NCBI RefSeq assembly: GCF_030709675.1
Contig: NZ_JAUZQD010000017.1
Span: 181,035-245,034 of the forward strand
From: Symbioplanes lichenis
Lineage (GTDB): Bacteria; Actinomycetota; Actinomycetes; Mycobacteriales; Micromonosporaceae
Direction: 5' to 3'
DNA length: 64,000 bases
Shown: positions 31,711 through 42,130 of the stretch, piece by piece
Layout of the letters: every line of letters begins with the position of its first letter
Position numbering within the stretch: position 1 is the first letter of the stretch
The notes under the pieces: model-generated
What the model saw: only the letters and a program-made list of their open reading frames with translations
What the model was told of the DNA's origin: nothing
The model's database searches: none
Program-made: the position numbers and the translations under genes

Positions 31711-32763
31711 CTACTCCGCCACCCCGGACGCCTCGTACGCCTCGGCCACGGTGCGCAACGTCGCGATGCCACTCTCGCGGTCGCCCACGTACAAGGCGAC
31801 CGACAGCGTCCCGACGCCCGCCGCCGCGTACTCGCGCATGCGCTCGATGATCTTGTCCTTGGGCCCGACCAGCGAGGTGCGCTCGATGAACTCCTGCGGC
31901 ACGGCGGCCGCCGCGTCGCGCACCTTGCGATCCAGATAGAGGTCCTGCACCCGCTTGGCCTCCGCGCCGTAGCCCATGCGGACCGCCAGCTGGTTGTAGA
32001 AATTCTGCTCGCGGCTGCCCATCCCGCCGACGTAGAGCGCGGCGTAGGGCCGGATCAGGTCCGCGCACGCGGCGACGTCGTCCCCGATCGCCACCGGCAC
32101 GGTCGGGCAGACGTCGAAACCGGTCAGCCCGGCCCCGGACCTGGCCCGGCCGTGCTCGATGTGCCGCAGGTGCTCCCCCGCCGCGTCCGGGGCGAAGAAG
32201 ATGGCCAGCCAGCCGTCGGCGATCTCCCCGGCCAGCTCCAGGTTCTTCGGCCCCACGGCCGCGAGATAGATGGGTACGGCACCCCGGGGCGGATGAAACC
32301 CGAGCCGCAACGCCTTCCCGGGCCCGTCCGGCAGCGGCAACTGGTAGTGCCGGCCGTCATAGGCGACGGGCTTGCGCGCGATCGCCAGCTTGACGATGTC
32401 GACGTACTCCCGGGTGCGCCCGAGCGGCTGGGCGAAGCGGACCCCGTGCCACCCCTCGGAGACCTGCGGGCCGGACACCCCGAGGCCGAGCCGGAAGCGG
32501 CCGCCCGACAGCGTGTCCAGGGTCGCCGCGGTCATGGCCGTCATCGCGGGGCTGCGCGCCGGGATCTGCATGACGGCGGCGCCGATGTCGATCCGCTCGG
32601 TCTGCCCGGCGATCCAGGCGAGCATGGTGGGCGAGTCCGAACCGTACGCCTCCGCCGCCCACACCACCGAGTAGCCGAGCCGGTCGGCCTCCTGCGCCAT
32701 GGCGAGATGATCGGCGGGCGTGGTCCACGAGGTCTGATAGCCGAGGCTGAATCCGAGCCGCAC
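31711..32763 (-). CDS. LLM class F420-dependent oxidoreductase
   Basis: The 350-residue protein is a luciferase-like TIM barrel: RLGFSLGYQTSW, then VVWAAEAYGSDSPTMLAWIA, IDIGAAVMQIPARSPAMTAM, GRFRLGLGVSGPQVSEGWHG and IYLAAVGPKNLELAGEIADGW. This set is typical of F420-dependent members. Substrate unknown. It is the first gene of the block that runs through the histidine phosphatase to mshC. GTG at 32763 has GGGAGGAC immediately upstream. Confidence 0.9.
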   Translation of the reverse strand: MRLGFSLGYQTSWTTPADHLAMAQEADRLGYSVVWAAEAYGSDSPTMLAWIAGQTERIDIGAAVMQIPARSPAMTAMTAATLDTLSGGRFRLGLGVSGPQVSEGWHGVRFAQPLGRTREYVDIVKLAIARKPVAYDGRHYQLPLPDGPGKALRLGFHPPRGAVPIYLAAVGPKNLELAGEIADGWLAIFFAPDAAGEHLRHIEHGRARSGAGLTGFDVCPTVPVAIGDDVAACADLIRPYAALYVGGMGSREQNFYNQLAVRMGYGAEAKRVQDLYLDRKVRDAAAAVPQEFIERTSLVGPKDKIIERMREYAAAGVGTLSVALYVGDRESGIATLRTVAEAYEASGVAE

Positions 32764-32859
32764 GGGTCCTCCCGTTCCGCGGGGCACCGATGCTCCGCGA
32801 GTACGAACCTACTTCACCACCGAGAGTGATCTTCCGCGACTTGCGTCGCCTTCCCGACC

Positions 32860-32893
32860 GAACGCACAGGTGATCACGGTCTTATGTGCGTTC
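32860..32893. promoter_or_regulatory. 9-bp perfect inverted repeat before the aldo-keto reductase gene
   Basis: GAACGCACA at 32860-32868 is matched by TGTGCGTTC at 32885-32893, separated by 16 bp that contain the palindrome GTGATCAC. It sits 33 bp before the aldo-keto reductase ATG in the divergent intergenic region, so it is more likely an operator than a terminator. Confidence 0.5.
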
Positions 32894-32925
32894 CGCGGGT
32901 GGTCTTCGCTGAATAAGGTTCAGGA

Positions 32926-33909
32926 ATGCAGCAGAGACCGCTCGGCCGAAGCGGGCTGGCGGTCACCCGGCTCGGGCTCGGCACCATGACGTGGGGCCGC
33001 GACACCGACCCCGACGACGCCGCCGCCCAGCTCAAGGCGTTCCTCGACGCCGGGGGCACCCTCGTGGACACCGCCGACGTGTACGCCGACGGGGACGCCG
33101 AGGCCGTGATCGGCTCGCTGCTCGGGCATCTCGTCGCGCGCGAGGACGTGATCATCGCCACCAAGGCCGGGCTCGGGGGCTACCGCCGCCGCGACAGCTC
33201 GCGCGGCCACCTGCTGCGCACCCTCGACGCCTCCCTGCGCCGCCTCGGCACCGACTATGTCGATCTGTGGCAGCTCCACGGGTACGACGCCCACACGCCG
33301 ATCGAGGAGACGCTGGGCGCCCTCGACCACGCGGTGAGCAGCGGCCGGGTCCGCTACGTCGGCGTGTCGAACTTCGCCGGCTGGCAGACCGCGCAGTTCG
33401 CCACCTGGCAGCGCGCCTATCCGGGCCGGGCGCCGATCGTCGCCACCCAGGTGGAGTACAGCCTGCTCGAGCGGGGCATCGAGCGCGAGGTCCTGCCCGC
33501 CGCCGCGTCCCTGGGCATCGGGGTGCTGCCCTGGTCGCCCCTGGGCCGCGGGGTGCTGACCGGCAAATACCGCAACGGCCGCCCCCTCGACTCGCGCGCC
33601 GCCACCGACCACCTGGCGCCCTTCGTCCAGACCTACCTCGAGCCGCGCAGCTCCAGCATCGTCGAGGCGGTCGTCACCGCGGCCGCGGGCCTGGGCGTCG
33701 AGCCGCTCGAGGTGGCGCTGGCGTGGATCCGCGACCGCCCCGGCGTCACCGCGCCCATCCTCGGCGCCCGCACCGCGGGTCAGCTGCAGGGCGCCCTCCG
33801 GAGCGAGGACCTCACCCTGCCGGCGGAGATCGCCATGGCCCTGGACGACGTGTCGGCGCTCACCGTCGGCTACCCCGAGCGGGAGGGCCTCACCGGCCCC
33901 GGGGCGTGA
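32926..33909 (+). CDS. Aldo/keto reductase
   Basis: The 327-residue NADPH-dependent TIM-barrel reductase has the full catalytic tetrad: Asp and Tyr in VDTADVYADG (about 45-54), Lys in IIATKAGLGG (about 75-84) and His in WQLHGYDAHTP (about 111). VSNFAGWQ and GVLPWSPLGRGVLTGKY are the usual later motifs. The substrate cannot be inferred. ATG at 32926 has a modest AGG upstream. It is divergent from the LLM gene. Confidence 0.92.
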   Translation: MQQRPLGRSGLAVTRLGLGTMTWGRDTDPDDAAAQLKAFLDAGGTLVDTADVYADGDAEAVIGSLLGHLVAREDVIIATKAGLGGYRRRDSSRGHLLRTLDASLRRLGTDYVDLWQLHGYDAHTPIEETLGALDHAVSSGRVRYVGVSNFAGWQTAQFATWQRAYPGRAPIVATQVEYSLLERGIEREVLPAAASLGIGVLPWSPLGRGVLTGKYRNGRPLDSRAATDHLAPFVQTYLEPRSSSIVEAVVTAAAGLGVEPLEVALAWIRDRPGVTAPILGARTAGQLQGALRSEDLTLPAEIAMALDDVSALTVGYPEREGLTGPGA

Positions 33910-33949
33910 ACACTGGTCACCCGCCGGGTGGCGGCGCATATTAGACGCC

Positions 33950-34141
33950 ATGGACTACGAGTACGCGCCACTGCGGTTGCCGTCGAACGTCGATCGCCTG
34001 ACCGCCGCGGCGCAGCTGGCGATCCAAGCGGAGTTCTCGGGGTGGGAGCTGGCCCGGGTCCAGCTCTACCGGGACGGCTCCCGGAAGGTGATGCTCCGCC
34101 GCAAGGTGCGGGACACCCCCCAGCCGGGACTCTCGATATGA
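33950..34141 (+). CDS. DUF5703 family small protein
   Basis: The 63-residue protein begins MDYEYAPLRLPSNVDRLTAAA and ends with VQLYRDGSRKVMLRRKV. This matches DUF5703, a short actinobacterial family with an alpha-beta pattern resembling GYF/PepSY-type ligand folds. Function unknown. It is commonly found near an M20 peptidase gene, as here. A stem-loop follows directly. Confidence 0.85.
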   Translation: MDYEYAPLRLPSNVDRLTAAAQLAIQAEFSGWELARVQLYRDGSRKVMLRRKVRDTPQPGLSI

Positions 34142-34144
34142 AGC

Positions 34145-34181
34145 AGCGCGGCGCGCCCCTGGCGAAGGGACGCGCCGCGCT
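34145..34181 (+). terminator. Stem-loop after the DUF5703 gene
   Basis: A perfect 11-bp stem (AGCGCGGCGCG with CGCGCCGCGCT) and a 15-nt loop start 4 nt after the stop codon. No T tract. Confidence 0.65.
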
Positions 34182-34239
34182 TCACATACTCACGACTCAC
34201 GGTGCAGAGGAGCCACGCCAGCCCCTGCGCTGCGCCCGT

Positions 34240-34306
34240 CGATGACTTGGGTGCCCAAGATCAGCGAAGTGGGTTTCTTCGGTGATCTGTGGGTGCCCAA
34301 GTCATC
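34240..34306. repeat. 67-nt imperfect palindrome able to fold into one long hairpin
   Basis: The outer arms CGATGACTTGGG and CCCAAGTCATCG pair perfectly over 12 bp. The next six bases pair with G-T wobbles, and the inner arms AGATCAGCGAAG and CTTCGGTGATCT pair at 11 of 12 positions around a 7-nt loop. It lies between the DUF5703 and acidic-protein genes, which converge here. It could be a bidirectional terminator or a small mobile palindromic element. Confidence 0.75.
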
Positions 34307-34349
34307 GGCTTCGGGGGCGCAGTGCCCGCCGAAGCGAAGCGAGGGCCAT

Positions 34350-35024
34350 TTAATGGTTGTGCCCGCTGTGGTCCTCTTCGTCGTCCTCGTCGGGGAGGAA
34401 CGGGTGCTCGTCGAGCCTGCCGACGAGCTGGTCGTCGGGCGCCGGGGCGAAGGGGCCGGCGCCGTCCTCGTCCGGGAAGGCCTCCAGGTCGAGCGGCTCC
34501 TTGATCTCCGAGACGGTGAGCAGCCCGTCGAGCGGCTCGAGCTCGGGCACGTCCAGCGCGCCCAGCGAGCCGTCGCCGGCCTGGAGCAGCTCGAGGACCG
34601 CCTCGCCGACGGACTCGATCGGCTCGGCCTCCTCGTCGGCGGGCACGAGGTTCTTCCGGGCCTCGTCGGCCACGCGGAGCAGGGCCGTGACGCTGGGGAC
34701 CCGGTAGTCGCGCCGCTGGCGGACCGAGATCACCTGGGCGTAGGGGTCGCCGGAGCCGTCGAGGACGCCGGCCGTGGCGGCGAAGCGGGCGTCCGCCTCG
34801 TCGGGGTCGATCGACTCGACGTCCCACGGTGTAACCTCGCCGAACGCGTCGAGCAGCCGCTCGTCGTAGGCGAACGAGGCGTTGTTCAGGGTGACGTACG
34901 CCTTCCAGACGTCGTCGTCGTCCACCCGGCCCTGGGCGGCCTTGACCGCCGCCAGGTGCTGCTTGGCGGCCTCCACGACCCGGTCGAGGGCGGCATCGAG
35001 CTCCGCGTGCTGGTCGTCGGTCAT
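34350..35024 (-). CDS. Acidic conserved hypothetical protein with His-rich tail
   Basis: The 224-residue protein has no signal or membrane segment. An N-terminal helical part (AALDRVVEAAKQHLAAVKAAQG) is followed by a conserved-looking centre (WKAYVTLNNASFAYDERLLDAFGEVTPWD, residues 40-70) and an acidic C-terminus that closes with EEDHSGHNH. The tail could bind a metal. I do not recognise a named family. ATG at 35024 has GAGAGGACCTCACC upstream. It lies 43 nt downstream of the M20 peptidase gene on the same strand. Confidence 0.75.
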   Translation of the reverse strand: MTDDQHAELDAALDRVVEAAKQHLAAVKAAQGRVDDDDVWKAYVTLNNASFAYDERLLDAFGEVTPWDVESIDPDEADARFAATAGVLDGSGDPYAQVISVRQRRDYRVPSVTALLRVADEARKNLVPADEEAEPIESVGEAVLELLQAGDGSLGALDVPELEPLDGLLTVSEIKEPLDLEAFPDEDGAGPFAPAPDDQLVGRLDEHPFLPDEDDEEDHSGHNH

Positions 35025-35067
35025 GGTTGGTGAGGTCCTCTCAACGTCGAGCGGGGAAGAACGCGGC

Positions 35068-36378
35068 TCAGCTGGACCGCAGCAGGCGGTCCAGCACACG
35101 CACGCCGAACTGTAGTCCCTCCACCGGGACGCGCTCGTCGATGCCGTGGAACAACGAGGAGAACGGCAGGTCGGCGGGGAGTTTCAGGGGGGCGAAGCCG
35201 AAGCAGCGGATGCCGAGGGTGCTGAAGGCCTTGGCGTCGGTGCCGCCCGACAGCATGTACGGGACCGCCCGCGCGCCCGGGTCCTCGGCGCGCAGCGCGG
35301 CACCCATCGCGTCGACGAGCGCCCCGTCGAAGCTGGTCTCGACCGCGTCCTGCTGCGACACGTGCTCGATCTCGATGTCGGGCCCGATGAGCTCCCGGAA
35401 CTGCTCGAGGAACGCCTCGGCCTGTCCGGGCAGCGTGCGGCAGTCGATCGTCGCGGAGGCCGTACCGGGGATGACGTTGTCCTTGTAACCGGCCTCGAGG
35501 CGCGTCGGGTTGGCCGTGTTGCGCACGGTCGCGCCGATGATGTTGGCGATCGGGCCGAGCTTGGCGATGGCCAGCTCGGGGTCGTCCGGGTCGAGCTCGA
35601 TGCCCAGCGCGTCGGAGACCTGCTCCAGGAAGGCGCGGACCGTGGGCGTGAGCACCATCGGGAACCGGTGCCGGCCGACCGCGGCGACGGCCTCGGCCAG
35701 GGCGGTGACGGCGTTGTCGTCGTGGACGAAGGAGCCGTGCCCCGGGCGGCCCTTGGCGTGCAGGCGCAGCCAGTCGATGCCCTTCTCCGCCGTCTCGACC
35801 AGGTAGAGCCGCAGATCCTTGTTGACCGTGTAGGAGAAGCCGCCGACCTCGCCGATCGCCTCCGTGACGCCCTCGAACAGGCCGGCGTGCTCGCGGACGA
35901 GGAACTGGGAGCCGTACTCCATGCCGGCTTCCTCGTCGGCGGTGAAGGCGAGCACGATGTCGCGCGGCGGGACGACGCCGGTCCGCTGCCACTCCCGGAC
36001 CGTCGCGATCATCATCGCGTCGAAGTCCTTCATGTCGATCGCGCCGCGGCCCCACAGGTAGCCGTCCTTCTCCTCGCCGGAGAAGGGGTGCACCGACCAC
36101 TCGCTCGCGTCCGCGGGCACGACGTCGAGGTGACCGTGCACGAGCAGGGCGCCCCGGGACGGGTCGCGGCCCGGGATGCGGGCGACGAGGTTGGCCCGCT
36201 TCGGCGCCGACTCGTGCAGGACGGACTCGATACCCACCTCGGCGAGCTGCGCGGCGACGTACTCGGCCGCCACGCGCTCCCCGGCGGTCGTCCGCGGGTC
36301 GCCGGTGTTGCTGGTGTCGATCCGGAGCAGGTCGCGGCAGATGCCGGTGACCTCGTCGGCGGCGGTGATCGGTTCCAT
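35068..36378 (-). CDS. M20/M25/M40 family zinc peptidase
   Basis: The 436-residue dizinc hydrolase has the metal His/Asp in LLVHGHLDVVP (about 80-90), the bridging Asp in WGRGAIDMKDFDAMM, the catalytic Glu pair in FTADEEAGMEYG, and a later metal His in SSLFHGIDERV. A dimerisation domain occupies about 190-310. The family includes dipeptidases and acylases; the exact substrate is open. ATG at 36378 starts the family N-terminus. It leads a two-gene transcript with the acidic hypothetical gene. Confidence 0.92.
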   Translation of the reverse strand: MEPITAADEVTGICRDLLRIDTSNTGDPRTTAGERVAAEYVAAQLAEVGIESVLHESAPKRANLVARIPGRDPSRGALLVHGHLDVVPADASEWSVHPFSGEEKDGYLWGRGAIDMKDFDAMMIATVREWQRTGVVPPRDIVLAFTADEEAGMEYGSQFLVREHAGLFEGVTEAIGEVGGFSYTVNKDLRLYLVETAEKGIDWLRLHAKGRPGHGSFVHDDNAVTALAEAVAAVGRHRFPMVLTPTVRAFLEQVSDALGIELDPDDPELAIAKLGPIANIIGATVRNTANPTRLEAGYKDNVIPGTASATIDCRTLPGQAEAFLEQFRELIGPDIEIEHVSQQDAVETSFDGALVDAMGAALRAEDPGARAVPYMLSGGTDAKAFSTLGIRCFGFAPLKLPADLPFSSLFHGIDERVPVEGLQFGVRVLDRLLRSS

Positions 36379-36448
36379 CCGCTATTCCTACCAGCATCCG
36401 GACCGGCGCGAGTTTGGCGGGCTCACCGGGGCGGGTAACCCCGGCACC

Positions 36449-37036
36449 GTGACCGCCCATCTTCCCCCGTTGCCGCCGGTCGGCGGCGAGACCACCGGCA
36501 TCGCGATCACCGACGTGGTCGCCCGCGAGCACCGCGAGCTGCTGGCCCTGGCCGAGGAGCTCACCGCCGACGGTACGGACGCCGCGCGCCGGGCGACGAT
36601 CGCCCAGGTGCTCGTCGCGTCGGTCGCCCGGCATCTCTCCGCCGAGGAGCAGTACCTCTATCCCGCCGTCCGCGACGTGGTCCCGGACGGCCCGGAGCTG
36701 GTGACGCGGGAACTGGCCGAGGACCGCGCCATGCTGGAGGAGCTGCGCCTGTTCGAGGGCTCCGGCGACCCCGCGGGCCTGCTGACCCGGCTGCGCAGGC
36801 ACTCGGGGGCCGCATCCGGGGAGCTGATTCCCCTGCTCGAACGGCTGGCCGGAATCGAGGACCTGATCCGGCTGGGCAACCGTTTCGAGACGGCCCTGGA
36901 AGCGGCGCCGACCCGGCCCCACCCGGGCACCCCGGTGACCCCGCCGTGGAACAAGGTGGTGGACCCGGCGGTCGCCCTCGTGGACAAGGTTCGCGACGTC
37001 GTGGGGCGGCGGACGACGTACCCGAAGGATCTCTGA
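36449..37036 (+). CDS. Hemerythrin domain-containing protein
   Basis: The 195-residue protein is a four-helix bundle with hemerythrin-like iron ligands: EHRELLALAEEL (about 32), HLSAEEQYLYPAV (about 65-77) and a third helix with RLRRHSGAASGELIPLLERL. It probably binds a diiron centre and senses oxygen or nitric oxide, or stores iron. GTG at 36449 is chosen because the frame upstream overlaps the divergent peptidase gene. The C-terminal 45 residues are an extension ending in a basic segment. Confidence 0.82.
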   Translation: MTAHLPPLPPVGGETTGIAITDVVAREHRELLALAEELTADGTDAARRATIAQVLVASVARHLSAEEQYLYPAVRDVVPDGPELVTRELAEDRAMLEELRLFEGSGDPAGLLTRLRRHSGAASGELIPLLERLAGIEDLIRLGNRFETALEAAPTRPHPGTPVTPPWNKVVDPAVALVDKVRDVVGRRTTYPKDL

Positions 37037-37212
37037 CCAGGCACACAACAAGACATCCGTCAATGGCAAAGAGTCAAGGTCATAAGACGGTGATCGATGG
37101 CCGTACTGATTGGTAACTTCTGTCCTTTTGCTTTACCCGTTTGTCATATCTGGGGGATCTTTGGTCGGCCGAAGGTCTAGCCCTCATCCGGCAAACGTCC
37201 TACCGTCACGCT
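37037..37212. promoter_or_regulatory. Unusually AT-rich promoter region of the LysR gene
   Basis: This 176-bp gap is near 50% GC, far below the rest of the window. It holds CATAAGACGG and TTGGTAACTTCTGTCC-type sequence and a run TTTTGCTTTACCCG. LysR-type genes often regulate themselves from such regions; no clean T-N11-A palindrome stands out. Confidence 0.45.
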
Positions 37213-38193
37213 ATGAACCTGGAGCTGCGGCATCTCAAGGTGGTTGTGGCCATCGCGGAGACGGGCAGCGTGACGAAGGCTGCGTCGCTGCTCGGACTGG
37301 CCCAGCCGGCCCTCACCGCCCAGCTGCAACGCATCGAGCGCACGCTCGGCGGACCGCTGTTCGAGCGGGACCGGCGCGGGGCACGCCCCACGGCCCTGGG
37401 TGAGCTGGTGCTCTCCCGGGCCCGGGTGCTGCTGCCGGCCATGAAGGGCCTGCAGGACGAGGCCGCCCGGCTGGCCGGGTCCGGCTCGGACACCACGATG
37501 GGCCGCTACCGCATCGGCTCGATCGGCGGCCCGGTCGTCGGCGGCATGGTCCAGCGCCTGTCCGAGGCGCAGCCGGACGCGCAGATCAGCACGTTCGCGT
37601 CGTACTCGCAGGACGAGCTCGCCTCGCTCACCCAGGCCGGCAAGCTGGACTTCATCCAGATCGGCACGTGCGGGCACAACACCACCCCCAATCCCGAGTA
37701 CGGCCTGACGTGGCAGAGCATCGCCGTCGACGGCATCTGCATCCTCATGCCCGAGGACCATCCCCAGGCCCAGGGTCTCGACGTCGACCTGGCCGACCTG
37801 GCCGAGGAGAAGTGGGTCGCCGGGCCGGGCGAGGGCTGCTTCGCCGACTGCTTCTCCGCCGCCTGCGCCCGGGCCGGCTTCACCCCCCGTCGCATCTTCG
37901 AGACCGACATCCGGGGCTGCGTCGACATGGCCGAGTCGGGCGTCGCCCTGGCCCTCTGCCAGCACGCCTTCCGCCCGCCGAGCGGCCTGGTCACCCGCCC
38001 CCTGCGCGGCGCTCCCCTGCGCTGGCGCCAGCTGCTGGGCTGGCACCCGGACAGCCCCGCCGCCCAGGTCGCCCCGCGCCTGCTCGAGATGGCGGCCGAG
38101 GCCTACCTGGACGCCTCGGCCCGGAATCCGCTCTATCTGAAATGGCGCCAGGACCACCCGGACCTGGGCGTCGAACAACTCGCCGCCGTCTGA
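37213..38193 (+). CDS. LysR-family transcriptional regulator
   Basis: The 326-residue regulator has an N-terminal helix-turn-helix (ELRHLKVVVAIAETGSVTKAA, GLAQPALTAQLQRIERTLGG) and a C-terminal effector domain (about 95-300). It is Cys-rich for this class: IGTCGHN, GICILM, GEGCFADCFSAACARAG and IRGCVDM. Thiol or metal sensing is possible but not shown. ATG at 37213 gives the usual NLELRHLK start. No divergent target; the following gene reads in the same direction 17 nt later. Confidence 0.9.
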   Translation: MNLELRHLKVVVAIAETGSVTKAASLLGLAQPALTAQLQRIERTLGGPLFERDRRGARPTALGELVLSRARVLLPAMKGLQDEAARLAGSGSDTTMGRYRIGSIGGPVVGGMVQRLSEAQPDAQISTFASYSQDELASLTQAGKLDFIQIGTCGHNTTPNPEYGLTWQSIAVDGICILMPEDHPQAQGLDVDLADLAEEKWVAGPGEGCFADCFSAACARAGFTPRRIFETDIRGCVDMAESGVALALCQHAFRPPSGLVTRPLRGAPLRWRQLLGWHPDSPAAQVAPRLLEMAAEAYLDASARNPLYLKWRQDHPDLGVEQLAAV

Positions 38194-38209
38194 CGATGCA
38201 TCTGGCATC

Positions 38210-38713
38210 GTGATTCTGCCGAAGGAGCGGGACCGGCGGTTCGTCACGGTCCGGCGGGGCGGGACGCTCACCGACGACGATCACCGGTTGCTGGCGTTGT
38301 GGGCGGCCGACTGTGCGGAGCATGTGCTCGGGCTGTTCGTGGCGGAGCGGCCGGATGATGCGCGGCCGGGCGAGGCGATCGAGGCGGCGCGGGCGTGGGC
38401 TCGGGGCGAGCGGAAGATGATGGAGACCCGGGCGGTGGGCGGGCACGCGATGGGGGCGGCGCGGGACCTGGGCGGGGCTTCACGATTCGCCGCGTACGCC
38501 GCCGGGCAGGCCGCCGTCGTCGCGCACGTTGCCGCGCATGAGCTGGGCGCGGCCGCGTACGCGATCAAGGCCGTGCGGGCCGATCGGGGCGAGGGCGCGG
38601 GCCGGGCCGAGTGCCGGTGGCAGCGGGAGCGGTTGCCGGCGCCGATCCGGGAGCTGGTGCTCGACGATCAGCGACTGCGGAACGACATCTGCTGGTCGGT
38701 GTTCGAGGACTGA
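38210..38713 (+). CDS. Imm-5-like putative immunity protein
   Basis: The 167-residue helical protein matches the Imm-5 pattern: DRRFVTVRRGGTLTDDDHRLLALWAADCAEHVL, an EAARAWARGERKM segment, Ala-rich helices with VAHVAAHELGAAAYAIKA, and CRWQRERLPAPIRELVLDDQ at the C-terminus. Such proteins were first linked to polymorphic toxin loci. No toxin gene is adjacent, so it is an orphan or has another role. GTG at 38210 lies 17 nt after the LysR stop. Confidence 0.75.
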   Translation: MILPKERDRRFVTVRRGGTLTDDDHRLLALWAADCAEHVLGLFVAERPDDARPGEAIEAARAWARGERKMMETRAVGGHAMGAARDLGGASRFAAYAAGQAAVVAHVAAHELGAAAYAIKAVRADRGEGAGRAECRWQRERLPAPIRELVLDDQRLRNDICWSVFED

Positions 38714-38715
38714 CA

Positions 38716-38744
38716 GAGCCCCCGGCCACGTGGGCCGGGGGCTC
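38716..38744. terminator. Strong bidirectional stem-loop
   Basis: A perfect 12-bp stem (GAGCCCCCGGCC with GGCCGGGGGCTC) and a 5-nt loop lie between the convergent Imm-5-like and clpC-type stops. Confidence 0.8.
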
Positions 38745-38758
38745 GTCGCAACGCTGCG

Positions 38759-41287
<2,529 letters not shown>

Positions 41288-41391
41288 GCTGGTTCTCTCC
41301 TTCGTCGGGCCTATGCAGTTCGCGCCTACCCGGTGTCGCCCTCTCCAACCGCCTTAACGATCGTTCAATTCCACTGTGAGACGCTCGTCTC

Positions 41392-41769
41392 ATGACCCCG
41401 CTGCTAGTAGTCGACGCCGCCAACGTGGTCGGCTCGAAGCCCGACGGCTGGTGGCGCGACCGGGCCGGGGCCACGGCCCGCCTGCGCGACGCCCTGTCCG
41501 GTCTCAACGCCACGGGGCTTCCTGATCTTCCGCCCCCGATCGAGGTGGTTCTGGTCGTCGAGGGCAAGGCGCGGGACGTCCTGGGGATCGAGGGTGTCCG
41601 GGTCGTGTCCTCCCCGGGCTCGGGCGACGACCGGATCGTGGAGGTCGTGACCGAAGCGGCGGACCGGCGGGTCGTGGTCGTCACGGCCGACCGCGGGCTG
41701 CGCGACCGGGTGACCGCGCTCGGGGCGGAAGTGCGCGGCCCGGGCAGCGTCCCGCGCCGGAGAGAATGA
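41392..41769 (+). CDS. PIN/NYN-like domain protein
   Basis: The 125-residue protein starts LLVVDAANVVGSKPDGWWRDRAGA, with an early Asp and Asn as in PIN/NYN nucleases. SSPGSGDDRIVEVV and VVVVTADRGLRDRV contain further conserved Asp residues of that fold. It is probably a small RNase-like enzyme, although databases sometimes label relatives as NTP pyrophosphohydrolase. It is divergent from the clpC-type gene (104-bp gap), and no antitoxin is next to it. Confidence 0.75.
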   Translation: MTPLLVVDAANVVGSKPDGWWRDRAGATARLRDALSGLNATGLPDLPPPIEVVLVVEGKARDVLGIEGVRVVSSPGSGDDRIVEVVTEAADRRVVVVTADRGLRDRVTALGAEVRGPGSVPRRRE

Positions 41770-41865
41770 GTCGTGCGTGAATCGGACACGCAGTCGCTCG
41801 CCGACCATCGTGGACGACTAAGCTCTGACGTATAGAGGTGCTGTCGAACACCGGGAGGCTGCACG

Positions 41866-42126
41866 TTGGCCAGCGTCGCCGAGGTCAAAGCGGCCGTGAG
41901 TGCCGCGCTCCAGCAGGTCACCGAGGGTCAGCAGGCGATCCAGGCGGCCCGGGAGAAGATCGGGGAGGCCCAGCAGAGCCTCGCCGCGGCCCTGGACGGC
42001 TCCGCCAACGACGCCGTCGGTGCCGCGCACGCCTCGCTGTCCCAGGCGGACCAGCAGCTGGAGGAGTGCATGGGCGCGACCCTGCAGGCGGTCGAGCAGG
42101 CTGAGACCTACACGGCGACGCTCTGA
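41866..42126 (+). CDS. Small helical protein, first gene of the FtsK-like operon
   Basis: The 86-residue, Ala/Gln-rich protein is almost entirely helical (ASVAEVKAAVSAALQQVTEG, then QQSLAAALDG and QADQQLEECMGATLQAVEQA). It has about the length and two-helix look of WXG100-type ESX substrates but no WXG motif. The start is TTG at 41866, with GGGAGG 8 nt upstream. The next gene begins 4 nt after its stop. It is a possible substrate or structural partner of the FtsK-like ATPase; this is inference. Confidence 0.75.
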   Translation: MASVAEVKAAVSAALQQVTEGQQAIQAAREKIGEAQQSLAAALDGSANDAVGAAHASLSQADQQLEECMGATLQAVEQAETYTATL

Positions 42127-42130
42127 GCCG

